64,000 bases of DNA from Cladorhizidae sp. MBARI D1340-BT2 (Eukaryota; Porifera; Demospongiae; Poecilosclerida; Cladorhizidae), in contig JAQNBH010000299.1 of NCBI GenBank assembly GCA_028752905.1, forward strand, positions 62,001 to 126,000, in the 5' to 3' direction. A program made the position numbers and the translations under genes. The notes beneath the pieces were generated by a model. That model was given only the letters and a program-made list of their open reading frames with translations, was not told the origin of the DNA and searched no databases. Shown piece by piece: positions 33,828 through 44,489 of this stretch (its first letter is position 1; every line of letters starts with the position of its first letter).

Positions 33828-35057
33828 CGTAAAGACAAGCCATTTCGACAAGGAAGGTGAAAAGGAGCAAACTTTCCAATTAAAGAGCACCACCGCATGG
33901 TCCGAAGATGCCATCGGTACGATGCCCGATCGAAAGTTGCGAATATCGAACCCCCGAAGTGGAAGCAGTGCTGGCTGCCGCACTCATAACGGTCCATGTG
34001 ACCAGCCATAAGCAACCCGACGATAACACCCACACCCGCTGCCAGGGCTGAGAAGGTGAAAAGGCTAAGTTTCTCATCGGCTGGTACAACCGAGGAGTGG
34101 CAATGTTTCTAATCCAGGTGGAGTGACTACGCCAGGGCAACGAGGTTAGGTGGCACCGACAAGATCATCCAACTGCTAGAGTGTTGTGATGGGCAGCTGA
34201 GGAAATACCTCACCAGAAACCAAGGAGGTATGTACCCTCACCAGGCTGACGGAAGAAGAAGTATTTGCAGCAATGAGGGAGCTAGCAGTGAGGGAGGAGA
34301 ATACAATGGTAGCCAGAGTAACCCTGCACAACCTCAAGCAAGACCGTGATGAGCCCATCCGGGCATTTGGAGCCAGGCTCCGTGGCCAAGCCAGTGTCTG
34401 CAAGTACACACCCAGCAGTGCACCGGATGCGACTCCAACGTTGATTACACGGAGACCATCTTAGAGATGTGTTGTGCAGAGGGTTGGATGACCCCGAGAT
34501 TGAAATAGACCTGCTAGGGAACAAGAACAAGACATGACACTGGAGCAGGTCCACAGATACGTGGAAGCCAAGGAAGCAGGCAAGAGATCAGCCTCTAGAC
34601 TGTTACTACCTCACGCGACAGATGCAGTAAGGGGAAGCTCCTACAGGCACCAGAAAATAACTGCAGTGAAAGGTCCTCTGCCAAAGGATCAAGAAGTATG
34701 CACCTACTGTGGGTGGAAGGGCCATGGGAAAAGTATACCAACCAGAATACGGAGGCAAGATTGCCCTGTATTTGGCGCCATATGTAGCCACTGCGGCAGG
34801 GATAGCCACTTTGGAAAGATGTGCAGAAGCAAGAATGCCGCAAAACCCGTCAGGAATGGGATAGAAGGTGAACATGAGAATGCTATTCGACACCTTATGT
34901 GGGATCACATCTGAGATGAGAGATAAATATGCCACCTTAGACCACATGGTCATGTGCATGACCACATGGTCATGTGCATGACCAATCCACTGGCAAATGG
35001 ACAAAAAGGCAATCCAAATCCCAACCATTCATTAGGCTATCCATGTGCATGCGAAGG
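33828..35057 (+). mobile_element. Ty3/gypsy retrotransposon fragment (leader and gag), copy 1
   Basis: Collinear with 41221-42455 at high identity. It starts just after the position of the 5' LTR in the longer copy and stops abruptly at GCGAAGG, where satellite resumes. No LTR, protease or polymerase is present. A pair of near-palindromic repeats (ACCACATGGTCATGTGCATG twice) at 34939-34981 is shared with the other copy (42339-42380). Confidence 0.85.
34100..34914 (+). pseudogene. Ty3/gypsy gag, frameshifted (copy 1)
   Basis: Gag-like capsid segments occur in more than one frame. One holds a W-D-Y-A-R segment and LLECCDGQLRKYLTR near 34110-34215. Another holds REENTMVARVTLHN and RAFGARLRGQASVCK (34273-34464). 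A third, 34534-34914, starts TLEQVHRYVEAKEAGKRSAS and contains two nucleic-acid-binding knuckles: CTYCGWKGHG with a following Cys, and CSHCGRDSHFGKMC (CX2CX4HX4C). Gag packages the element RNA, and the knuckles bind it. At least two frame changes separate the segments, so no complete Gag can be made. The final frame ends at a TGA just after a WDHI tail, at the same place as in copy 2. Confidence 0.8.
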
Positions 35058-35375
35058 CACTAATACTAGTCATGGTCCAGGTACTAATACTAGTCATGGT
35101 CCAGGCACTAATACTAGTCATGGTCCAGGCACTAATACTAGTCATGGTCCAGGCACTAATACTAGTCATGGTCCAGGCACTAATACTAGTCATGGTCCAG
35201 GCACTAATACTAGTCATGGTCCAGGCACTAATACTAGTCATGGTCCAGGCACTAATACTAGCCATGGTACAGGCACTAATACTAGCTATGGTGCAGGCAC
35301 TAATACTAGTCATGGTCCAGGCACTAATACTAGTCATGGTCCAGGCACTAATACTAGTTATTGTCCAAGCCCTAA
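35058..35375. repeat. 24-bp satellite, CACTAATACTAG variant
   Basis: About 13 units of GGCACTAATACTAGTCATGG plus TCCA. The hexamers are changed at the telomere-like positions (CACTAA TACTAG instead of CCCTAA CCCTAG), unlike the arrays on either side. The array is very homogeneous. Confidence 0.93.
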
Positions 35376-35385
35376 CCAAGTCATT

Positions 35386-35684
35386 GCAACCTACAGTAAC
35401 TAGTGTAGCTCTCCCAGTCCTAGCCCTAGTAACATCCGGACTAGCTTGCGTAGCCGTAGTCATTGTCCAATCATTAACTTGAGTCATTGTCCAAACCCTA
35501 ACCCTAGACATTGTCCATGCCCTAAACTAGATCCTACACAAGCCATAACAGGAACACACTTCCCAAGATCTTGCATTCCCCAGCTGTTCTAGTAAAGTCA
35601 AGCCAAACATTGCTGCATCGACTAACAGTTGGTAGCTATAACTCAAGCTGTAGCTTTGTTTCTTTACACCCTACAGTACTTCTA
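35386..35684. repeat. Recurring spacer module, copy 3 (internally deleted)
   Basis: Begins with the TGTAGCTCTCC...CTAGCTTGCGTAGCC lead-in also found at 40420 and 47650. It lacks about 250 bp between TTGCTGCATCG and ACTAACAGTTGGTAGC compared with the other copies. Confidence 0.85.
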
Positions 35685-38600
35685 ACCCTAGCCTTTGTCC
35701 AAGCCCTAACCATAGTCATTGTCCAAGCCCTAACCCTAGCCTTTGTCCAAGCCCTAACACTAGTCATTGTCCAAGCCCTAACCCTAGTCATTGTCCAAGC
35801 CCTAACACTAGTCATTGTCCAAGCCCTAACCCTAGTCATTGTCCAAGCCCTAACCATAGTCATTGTCCAAGCCCTAACCCTAGTCATTGTCCAAGCCCTA
35901 ACCCTAGTCATTGTCCAAGCACTAACCTTAGTCATTGTCCAAGCTATAACCATAGCCTTTGTCCAAACCCTAACCCTAGTCATTGTCCAAGCACTAACCT
36001 TAGTCATTGTCCAAGCACTAACCTTAGTCATTGTCCAAGCTATAACCATAGCCATTGTCCAAGCTATAACCATAGCCTTTGTCCAAACCCTAACCCTAGT
36101 CATTGTCCAAGCACTAACCTTAGTCATTGTCCAAGCACTAACCTTAGTCATTGTCCAAGCCCTAACCCTAGCCATTGTCCAAGCTATAACCATAGCCATT
36201 GTCCAAGCTATAACCATAGCCTTTGTCCAAACCCTAACCCTAGTCATTGTCCAAGCACTAACCTTAGTCATTGTCCAAGCACTAACCTTAGTCATTGTCC
36301 AAGCTATAACCATAGCCATTGTCCAAGCTATAACCATAGCCTTTGTCCAAACCCTAACCCTAGTCATTGTCCAAGCACTAACCTTAGTCATTGTCCAAGC
36401 ACTAACCTTAGTCATTGTCCAAGCTATAACCTTAGTCATTGTCCAAGCACTAACCTTAGTCATTGTCCAAGCTATAACAATAGCCATTGTCCAAGCTATA
36501 ACCATAGCCATTGTCCAAACCCTAACCCTAGTCAATGTCCAAACCCTAACCCTAGTCATTGTCCAAGCCCTAACCCTAGTCATTGTCCAAGCTATAACCA
36601 TAGCCATTGTCCAAGCTATAACCATAGCCATTGTCCAAACCCTAACCCTAGTCAATGTCCAAACCCTAACCCTAGTCATTGTCCAAGCCCTAACCCTAGT
36701 CATTGTCCAAGCTATAACCATAGCCATTGTCCAAGCTATAACCATAGCCATTGTCCAAACCCTAACCCTAGTCAATGTCCAAACCCTAACCCTAGTCATT
36801 GTCCAAGCCCTAACCCTAGTCATTGTCCAAGCTATAACCATAGCCATTGTCCAAGCTATAACCATAGCCATTGTCCAAACCCTAACCCTAGTAATTGTCC
36901 AAGCCCTAAGCCTAGTCAATGTCCAAACCCTAACCCTAGCCTTTGTCCAAGCACTAACCCTGATCAATGTGCATCCCCTAACCTTAGTCATCCAAGCCCT
37001 AACCCTAGTCATTGTCCAAGCCCTAACCCTAGACATTGTCCAAGCCCTAAGCCTAGTCATTGTCCAAGCCCTAACCCTAGTCATTGTCTAAGCACTACCC
37101 TAGTCATTGTCCAAGCCCTAACCCTAGTCATTGTCCAAGCCCTAACCCTAGTCATTGTCCGAGCCCTAACCCTAGACATTGTCCAAGCCCTAAGCCTAGT
37201 CATTGTCCAAGCCCTAACCCTAGTCATTGTCCAAGCCCTAACCCTAGTCATTGTCCAAGCCCTAACCCTAGTCATTGTCCAAGCCCTAACCCTAGTCATT
37301 GTCCAAGCACTAACCCTAGTCATTGTCCAAGCCCTAACCCTAGTCATTGTCCAAGCCCTAACCCTAGTCATTGTCCAAGCCCTAACCCTAGTCATTGTCC
37401 AAGCCCTAACCCTAGTCATTGTCCAAGCCCTAACCCTAGTCATTGTCCAAGCCCTAACCCTAGTCATTGTCCAAGCCATAACCCTAGTGATTGTCCAAAC
37501 CCTAACCCTAGTCATTGTCCAAGCCCTAACCCTAGTCATTGTCCAAGCCCTAACCCTAGTCATTGTCCAAGCCCTAACCCTAGTCATTGTCCAAGCCCTA
37601 ACCCTAGTCATTGTCCAAGCCCTAACCCTAGTCATTGTCCAAGCTATAACCATAGCCATTGTCCAAGCTATAACCATAGCCATTGTCCAAACCCTAACCC
37701 TAGTCAATGTCCAAACCCTAACCCTAGTAATTGTCCAAGCCCTAAGCCTAGTCAATGTCCAAACCCTAACCCTAGCCTTTGTCCAAGCACTAACCCTGAT
37801 CAATGTGCATCCCCTAACCTTAGTCATCCAAGCCCTTACCCTAGTCATTGTCCAAGCCCTAACCCTAGACATTGTCCAAGCCCTAAGCCTAGTCATTGTC
37901 CAAGCCCTAACCCTAGTCATTGTCCAAGCCCTAACCCTAGTCATTGTCCGAGCCCTAACCCTAGACATTGTCCAAGCCCTAAGCCTAGTCATTGTCCAAG
38001 CCCTAACCCTAGTCATTGTCTAAGCACTACCCTAGTCATTGTCCAAGCCCTAACCCTAGTCATTGTCCAAGCCCTAACCCTAGTCATTGTCCAAGCCCTA
38101 ACCCTAGTCATTGTCCAAGCCCTAACCCTAGTCATTGTCCAAGCCCTAACCCTAGTCATTGTCCAAGCCCTAACCCTAGTCATTGTCCAAGCCCTAACCC
38201 TAGTCATTGTCCAAGTCCTAACCCTAGTCATTGTCCAAGCACTAACCTTAGTCATTGTCCAAGCCCTAACCCTAGTCATTGTCCAAGCCCTAACCCTAGT
38301 CATTGTCCAAGCCCTAACCCTAGTCATTGTCCAAGCCCTAACCCTAGTCATTGTCCAAGCCCTAACCCTAGTCATTGTCCAAGCCCTAACCCTAGTCATT
38401 GTCCAAGCCCTAACCCTAGTCATTGTCCAAGCCCTAACCCTAGTCATTGTCCAAGCACTAACCCTAGTCATTGTCCAAGCCCTAACCCTAGTCATTGTCC
38501 AAGCACTAACCCTAGTCATTGTCCAAGCCCTAACCCTAGTCATTGTCCAAGCCCTAACCCTTGTAATTGTCCAAGCCTAACCCTAGTCATTGTCCAAGCC

Positions 38601-40395
38601 CTAACCGTAGTCATTGTCCAAGCCTTGACACTAGTCATTATCCAAGCCGTAACCCTAGTCATTGTCCAAGCCCTAACCGTAGTCATTGTCCAAGCCTTGA
38701 CACTAGTCATTGTCCAAGCCCTAACCCTAGTCATTGTCCAGGCCCTAACCCTAGTCATTGTCCAAGCCTTGACCCTAGTCATTGTCCAAGCCCTAATACT
38801 AGTCATTGTCCAAGCCTTGACCTTAGTCATTATCCAAGCCCTAACCCAAGTCATTGTCCAGGCTCTAACCATAGTCATTGTCCAAGCCCTAACCCTAGTC
38901 ATTGTCCTAGCCTTGAAACTAGTCATGGTCCAAGCCCTAACCCTAGTCATTGTCCAAGCCTTGACCCTAGTCATTTTCCAAGCCCTAATCCTAGTCATTG
39001 TCCAAGCCTTGACCTTAGTCATTGTCCAAGCCCTAACCCTAGTCATTGTCCAAGCCTTGACCCTAGTCATTGTCCAGGTCCTAACCCTAGTCATTGTCCA
39101 AGCCCTAATCCTAGTCATTGTCCAAGCCTTGACCTTAGTCATTATCCAAGCCCTAATCCTGGTCATTGTCCAACCCTACTCCTAGAATTGTCCAAGCCCT
39201 AACCCTAGTCATTGTCCAAGCCTTGACCCTAGTCAATGTCCAACCACTAACCCTAGCAATTGTCCAGGCCCTAATCCTACCATTGTCCAACCCCTAACCC
39301 TAGTCATTGTCCAAGCCCTAACCCTAGTCATTGTCCAAGCACTAACCCTAGTCATTGTCCAAGCCCTAACCCTAGTCATTGTCCAAGCACTAACCCTAGT
39401 CATTGTCCAAGCCCTAACCCTAGTCATTGTCCAAGCCCTAACCCTTGTAATTGTCCAAGCCTAACCCTAGTCATTGTCCAAGCCCTAACCGTAGTCATTG
39501 TCCAAGCCTTGACACTAGTCATTATCCAAGCCGTAACCCTAGTCATTGTCCAAGCCCTAACCGTAGTCATTGTCCAAGCCTTGACACTAGTCATTGTCCA
39601 AGCCCTAACCCTAGTCATTGTCCAGGCCCTAACCCTAGTCATTGTCCAAGCCTTGACCCTAGTCATTGTCCAAGCCCTAATACTAGTCATTGTCCAAGCC
39701 TTGACCTTAGTCATTATCCAAGCCCTAACCCAAGTCATTGTCCAGGCTCTAACCATAGTCATTGTCCAAGCCCTAACCCTAGTCATTGTCCTAGCCTTGA
39801 AACTAGTCATGGTCCAAGCCCTAACCCTAGTCATTGTCCAAGCCTTGACCCTAGTCATTTTCCAAGCCCTAATCCTAGTCATTGTCCAAGCCTTGACCTT
39901 AGTCATTGTCCAAGCCCTAACCCTAGTCATTGTCCAAGCCTTGACCCTAGTCATTGTCCAGGTCCTAACCCTAGTCATTGTCCAAGCCCTAATCCTAGTC
40001 ATTGTCCAAGCCTTGACCTTAGTCATTATCCAAGCCCTAATCCTGGTCATTGTCCAACCCTACTCCTAGAATTGTCCAAGCCCTAACCCTAGTCATTGTC
40101 CAAGCCTTGACCCTAGTCAATGTCCAACCACTAACCCTAGCAATTGTCCAGGCCCTAATCCTACCATTGTCCAACCCCTAACCCTAGTTATTGTCCAAGT
40201 ACTAACCCTAGCAATTGTCAAAGCCCTAACCCTGGCCTTTGTCCAACCCCTAACCATAATCATTGTCCAAGCTCTAACCCTTGTAATTGCCTAAGCACTA
40301 ATGCTAATCATGGTCCAGGCACTAATGCTAGTCATGGTCCAAGCCTTAACTCATTGTCTAAGCCCTAACCCTAGTCTTTGTCCAGTCCCTAAACA
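35685..40395. repeat. 24-bp telomere-like satellite, 4.7 kb
   Basis: The left part (35685-36890) alternates standard units with ATAACCATAGCC and CACTAACCTTAG variants. The middle (37080-38560) is nearly pure consensus; the right part has CCTTGACCCTAG variants. A marker block with TGATCAATGTGCATCCCC occurs at 36961 and 37797, and the 884-bp duplication is listed separately. Open frames in up to five of six phases are explained by the 24-bp period. Confidence 0.95.
38417..40184. repeat. Two tandem copies of an 884-bp block in the satellite
   Basis: Positions 38417-39300 and 39301-40184 appear identical over the stretches I compared, including rare variants such as CCTTGACACTAG, CTAGCCTTGAAACTAG and TCCTAGAATTGTCC. 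All encoded repeat frames recur exactly 884 bp apart with identical translations (for example 38567 and 39451). 884 is not a multiple of 24 because the block includes truncated units. Confidence 0.9.
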
Positions 40396-40399
40396 AGTC

Positions 40400-41012
40400 A
40401 TTGCAACCCAACTACAGTGTAGCTCTCCTAGCCCTAGCCCTAGCCATTGCATTCAGACTAGCTCGGGTAGCCCTAGTCATTGTCCAAGCCATAACCTGTA
40501 GGTACTACTGTACTTAAGACCTAACAGTAACACACTTACCATGATCTTGCATTCCCCAGCTGTTCTAGTAAAGTATAGCCAAACATTGCTGCTCTAACTT
40601 ACCCACTCCCCAGATGCCCTACTAGAGTTGACAGCAGGGATGTAGATTCATATTCACCAGCTGGTGTACTAGAGTTGACAGCAGGGGTATAGATTCATAT
40701 TCACCAACTGGTGTACTAGAGTTGACAGCAGGGGTGTAGATTCATATTCACCAGTTCTTCCCTAAAAGGGATGCATGTAGCACACAGAAAGGTAACTGAG
40801 TGAATTAGATACTCCTTAACAGTTCTTGTAAATTCCTTATTGCCAGCTGCTAAAATAGTTTTACTTGCAGGCTAGATAGTGTATGTATTTGGGGCATGAC
40901 TAACAGTTGGTAGCTATAACTCAAGCAGCAGCTTTGTTTCTTTACCAGCCTACCTTCCTGGCTACAGGCTCAGGCAGCATTGTTTCTTTACACCCTACAG
41001 TACTTTTACAAC
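40400..41012. repeat. Recurring spacer module, copy 4
   Basis: Full copy with its lead-in. The segment GTGTACTAGAGTTGACAGCA through ATTCATATTCACCA is triplicated at about 40619-40762. Confidence 0.88.
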
Positions 41013-41051
41013 CCCTAACCCTAGCCTTTGTCCAAGCACTAACCTAGAGAA

Positions 41052-41217
41052 CGTTGAACCTATATAACTAATGACTCTTAACTTATTACTTCAGTTATGC
41101 TTAACATTGTTATATGCGATATCATTATTCGGTCGAGTTCCACTTGCATTCAAATAGGGTGACCCCCTTATTATCTATGTTAAGCATAACTTAATAGTCG
41201 CTGAAGAAAGTCCCCCA
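41052..41217 (+). repeat. 5' LTR of the Ty3/gypsy element (putative limits)
   Basis: TTGAACCTATATAACTAATG through TTACTTCAGTTATGCTTAAC matches the 3' copy at 46012-46077. The right limit is placed at the CA at 41216-41217. It contains a perfect 15-bp inverted repeat, AGTTATGCTTAACAT (41093-41107) and ATGTTAAGCATAACT (41177-41191). I could not recognise a tRNA primer-binding site after it. Confidence 0.65.
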
Positions 41218-41489
41218 GGCCGTAAAGACAAGTCATTTCGACGAGGAAGGTGAAAATGAGCGATCATTCCAAATAAAGAGCACCACCACATGGTCCGAAG
41301 ATTCCATCGGTACGAACGATGCCCGATCGAAGGTTGTGAGTATCAAATGCCCGAAGTGGAAGCAGTGCTGGCTGCCGCACTCATAACGGCCCATGCGACC
41401 AGCCATAAGTAACTCGACGATAACACCCCCGCTGCCAGGGCTGCGAAGGTGAAAAGGCCAAGTATCTCATCAGCTGGTACAACCAAGGA

Positions 41490-42312
41490 GTGGCTATATT
41501 TTAAATCCAGGTGGAGTGACTACGCCAGGGCAACGAGGTTGGGTGGCACCGACAAGATCATCCAATTGCTGTAGAGTGTTGCGATGAGCAGCTGAGGTCA
41601 CCAGAAACCAAGGAGGTATGTACCCTGACCAGGATGACGGAAGAAGAAGTATTTGCAGCAATGAGGGAGCTAGCAGTGAGGGAGGAGAATACAATGGTAG
41701 CCAGAGTAACCCTGCACAACCTCAAGCAGGACCGTGATGAGCCCATCCGGGCATTTGGAGCCAGGCTCCGTGGCCAAGCCAGTGTCTGCAAGTACACACC
41801 CAGCAGTGCACCGGATGCGACTCCAACGTTGATTACACGGAGACCATCTTAGAGATGTGTTGTGCAGAGGGTTGGATGACCCCGAGATTGAAATGGACCT
41901 GCTAGGGAACAAGAACCAGGACATGACACTGGAGCAGGCCCACAGATATGTGGAAGCCAAGGAAGCAGGCAAGAGATCAGCCTCTAGACTGTTACTACAG
42001 TGTACCTCACACGACAGATGCAGTAAGGGGAAGCTCCTACAGGCACCAGAAAAGAACTGCAGAGAAAGGTCCTCTGCCAAAGGATCAAGAAGTATGCACC
42101 TACTGTGGGTGGAAGGGCCCCATGGGAAAAGCGCACCAACCAGAATACGGAGGAAAGATTGCCCAGCATTTGGTGCCGTATGTAGCCACTGCAGCAGGGA
42201 TCACCACTTTAGAAAGATGTGCAGAAGCAAGAATGACGCAAAACCCGTCAGGAATGGGATAGAAGGTGAACATGAGAATGCTATTCGACACCTTATGTGG
42301 GATCACATCTGA
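41490..42312 (+). pseudogene. Ty3/gypsy gag, frameshifted (copy 2)
   Basis: Same segments as copy 1: REENTMVARVTLHN and RAFGARLRGQASVCK at 41634-41852, and MTLEQAHRYVEAKEAGKRSA from about 41923. The zinc-knuckle segment is split by frameshifts. CTYCGWKG is readable in one frame near 42096-42120, while the second knuckle (CSHCSRDHHFRKMC) is in another. The glycine of CGR is replaced by serine (CSR) and two further positions differ from copy 1. The terminal WDHI tail and stop at 42310-42312 are conserved. It would have encoded the structural Gag polyprotein but cannot do so now. Confidence 0.8.
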
Positions 42313-42371
42313 GATGAGAGATAAATATGCCACCTTAGACCACATGGTCATGTGCATGACCACATGGTCAT

Positions 42372-42801
42372 GTGCATGACCAATCCACTGGCAAATGGTC
42401 AAAAAGGCAATCCAAATCCCAACCATTCATTAGGCTATCCATGTGCATGCGAAGGGAAGATTATGAGCATTTTGGGCTCAAACTAAATATATACCCCTCA
42501 GAGCCAGATCCTCACTTATGCCAAGGCTGTCAAAGTTGCCTAGCTGGGCTTGGTCATCCAGAGACTTAGGTTAACCAACAAAGATCTTATCTCTGTGCGT
42601 CTGAAGATGCATGCTGTTGACAACCACAACATCAACATCCTGGGGGCTACCATCCTCCAACTGTCTGGAAAGGATAACACTGGGAGAGATGTAACCACCA
42701 GGCCAATGGCCAATCACGTGGACAAGTTGTTCCTCAGCAGGGAAGCTAGGGAGTATATCACCACAATTTCCAAAAATGGGTGTAGAGATCTATGGGGCTA
42801 A
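42372..42801 (+). pseudogene. Retropepsin-like protease remnant of the Ty3/gypsy element
   Basis: The segment LISVRLKMHAVDNHNINILG and the following ILQLSGKDNTGR (42550-42801) resemble the flap and C-terminal half of Ty3/gypsy aspartic proteases, which cut the Gag-Pol polyprotein. The expected active-site Asp-Thr/Ser-Gly would fall near 42519. There the readable frame gives Cys-Gln-Gly followed by CQSCLAGL, so the catalytic Asp is not seen. A frame change lies between the two halves. Assignment rests on position between gag and reverse transcriptase and on these short motifs. Confidence 0.6.
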
Positions 42802-42984
42802 TATGATACAGTCCACCAACGCCACCACAGCAACTGCTGGCAGCCATCCCATCCAAGGATGTGACTGCCCAAAAAGTACTAACCCCCAGCCTCCTCCTCC
42901 TGCACTACCATAACACAGCCAACAGAGGACAACTGAGAGAAGCTCCAACAATACTTACTCGGTCATTATCGAGCCAGTACATTC

Positions 42985-43645
42985 AATGTATGTGAGCATC
43001 AGAGTCTGCCATTGATGGAGGGACCACCCATGAGGCTGATGATCGACTCCAATGCTACCCCTACCGCTCATCATTCGCCTATACCTGTTCCACTACACTG
43101 GAAGGACGACGTCAAGGCTGGACTCGACAGGGATGTCAGACTGGGCGTCTTAGAACCTGTCCCCATTGGTGAACCAGTCACATTTTGCTACATGATGGTC
43201 ATCTGTGCCAAAAAGAATGGCAAACTAAGAAGAACCATCGATTTTCAATCTCTGAACACCCATGCAACCTGGGAAACCCATCATACCCAATCACCATTCC
43301 AGCAAGCCTGCTCTGTACCACACAACAAAAAGAAAACAGTTTTCGATGCCTGGAATGTGTACCATAGTGTCCCCCTACACAGGGTTGATAGGCACTACAC
43401 TACCTTCATTACCCCATGGGGACGATACAGATACCTCACAGCCCCACAGGGCTGCATTGCATCCGGCGACAGATACTCAAGGAGATACGATGAAATACAG
43501 TATCAACCTTCCCAGCCAAAAGAAAGTGCATCGATGACACCCTTCTATGGGCAGATACCATCGAAGACAGCTTCTTCCAAGCATCCCAATGGCTCGACAT
43601 ATGTGGAATCACTCTGAACCCTGAAAAATTCAAAATTTGCCATGG
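42985..43645 (+). pseudogene. Reverse transcriptase domain, frameshifted
   Basis: The frame from 43012 shows the N-terminal RT blocks: IPVPLHWKDDVKAGLDRDV, then VICAKKNGKLRRTIDFQSLN (fingers and palm) and TTFITPWGRYRYLTAPQG followed by SGDRYSRRYDEI. After about 43510 the coding signal moves to another frame, which carries the catalytic box as CIDDTLLWAD (about 43527-43556) and then QWLDICGITLNPEKFKI. RT copies the element RNA into DNA. The first palm Asp expected in the VFDAWNVYHSVPL block is visible (Asp of FDAW). The frame change separates it from the IDD box, so a working enzyme is not encoded. Confidence 0.85.
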
Positions 43646-43657
43646 ATGAAGTAGAGT

Positions 43658-44188
43658 TTGCAGGCTTCGAAATCACAAACGACACAGTTTGCCCCTGTCA
43701 AAAATACCACAAAGTCATCTCAGAATTCCCAGTCCCCCACCAACCTCACAGACATCAGGTCTTGGTTTGGACCAGTCAATCAAGTCTCTTATGCCTTCAG
43801 CATGGCAAATCAGATGCTTCCCTTCAGAGACCTCCTAAAGCCAAGCAAAAAGTTCCACTGGGATGACAATTACAAGAGGCATTTGAACAGTCCAAGCTTA
43901 CCATCAAGTAAAGAAATTGAAAAAGGGGTGAGAATCTTCGACAAATCCAAACCCACGTGCCGCCTTGCAACAGACTGGTCCAAACATGGAATTGGCTTCT
44001 GGCTATTTCAGAAGCACTGCTCCTGTCCCTCCAACAACCTCTTCTGCTGCAAACAGGGATGGAAGATCACCCTGGGAGGCAGCAGATTCACGCACACTGC
44101 TGAGTTCAGGGATGCACCAATTGAGGGTGAAGCTCTGGCCGTCGCTGATGCCTTGGACAAGGCAAGACACTTCACACCCTCAAAGTAA
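43658..44188 (+). pseudogene. RNase H domain of the Ty3/gypsy polyprotein
   Basis: The single frame 43658-44188 holds the RT connection (RSWFGPVNQVSYAFSMANQM, LLKPSKKFHWDD) and an RNase H-like domain. That domain has LATDWSKHGIGFWLFQK (first catalytic Asp), GGSRFTHTAEFRDAPIEGEA and LAVADALDKARHF (catalytic Glu in the IEGEA block). RNase H removes the RNA strand during reverse transcription. The frame stops at 44188; the last part of the domain, normally carrying a D-H-K-P-L type motif, is not found in frame. This is the least damaged segment of pol. Confidence 0.82.
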
Positions 44189-44489
44189 GCAACACAGTAT
44201 ACATGTTTCCATGGTGGTCGGGAGCAGTGGTCTGGCTCACGAGACTACAAGAACAGCTCTTAGATACATGAGACCACACAAGTAGTACGTGGGTGTGACA
44301 TATTTCATCCGACAACACCATGAACCTCCTACTCTCTACAATTGAAGAAGGACTATCAGACCAAAAACACCTTCTCCCAACATCATTAAGGGAGTACCAC
44401 CCCTTCAGGGAACATCTCTACAGTGTCGACGGGTTGATAGTCTACAAGGACAGGATAGTCATCCCACCCTCACTGAGAGTTCCTTGTCT

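Noticed and set aside
34939..34985. Near-palindromic ACCACATGGTCATGTGCATG pair as a regulatory site
   Set aside because: Present in both gag copies, but only as a short tandem duplication downstream of the gag stop; nothing supports a function.
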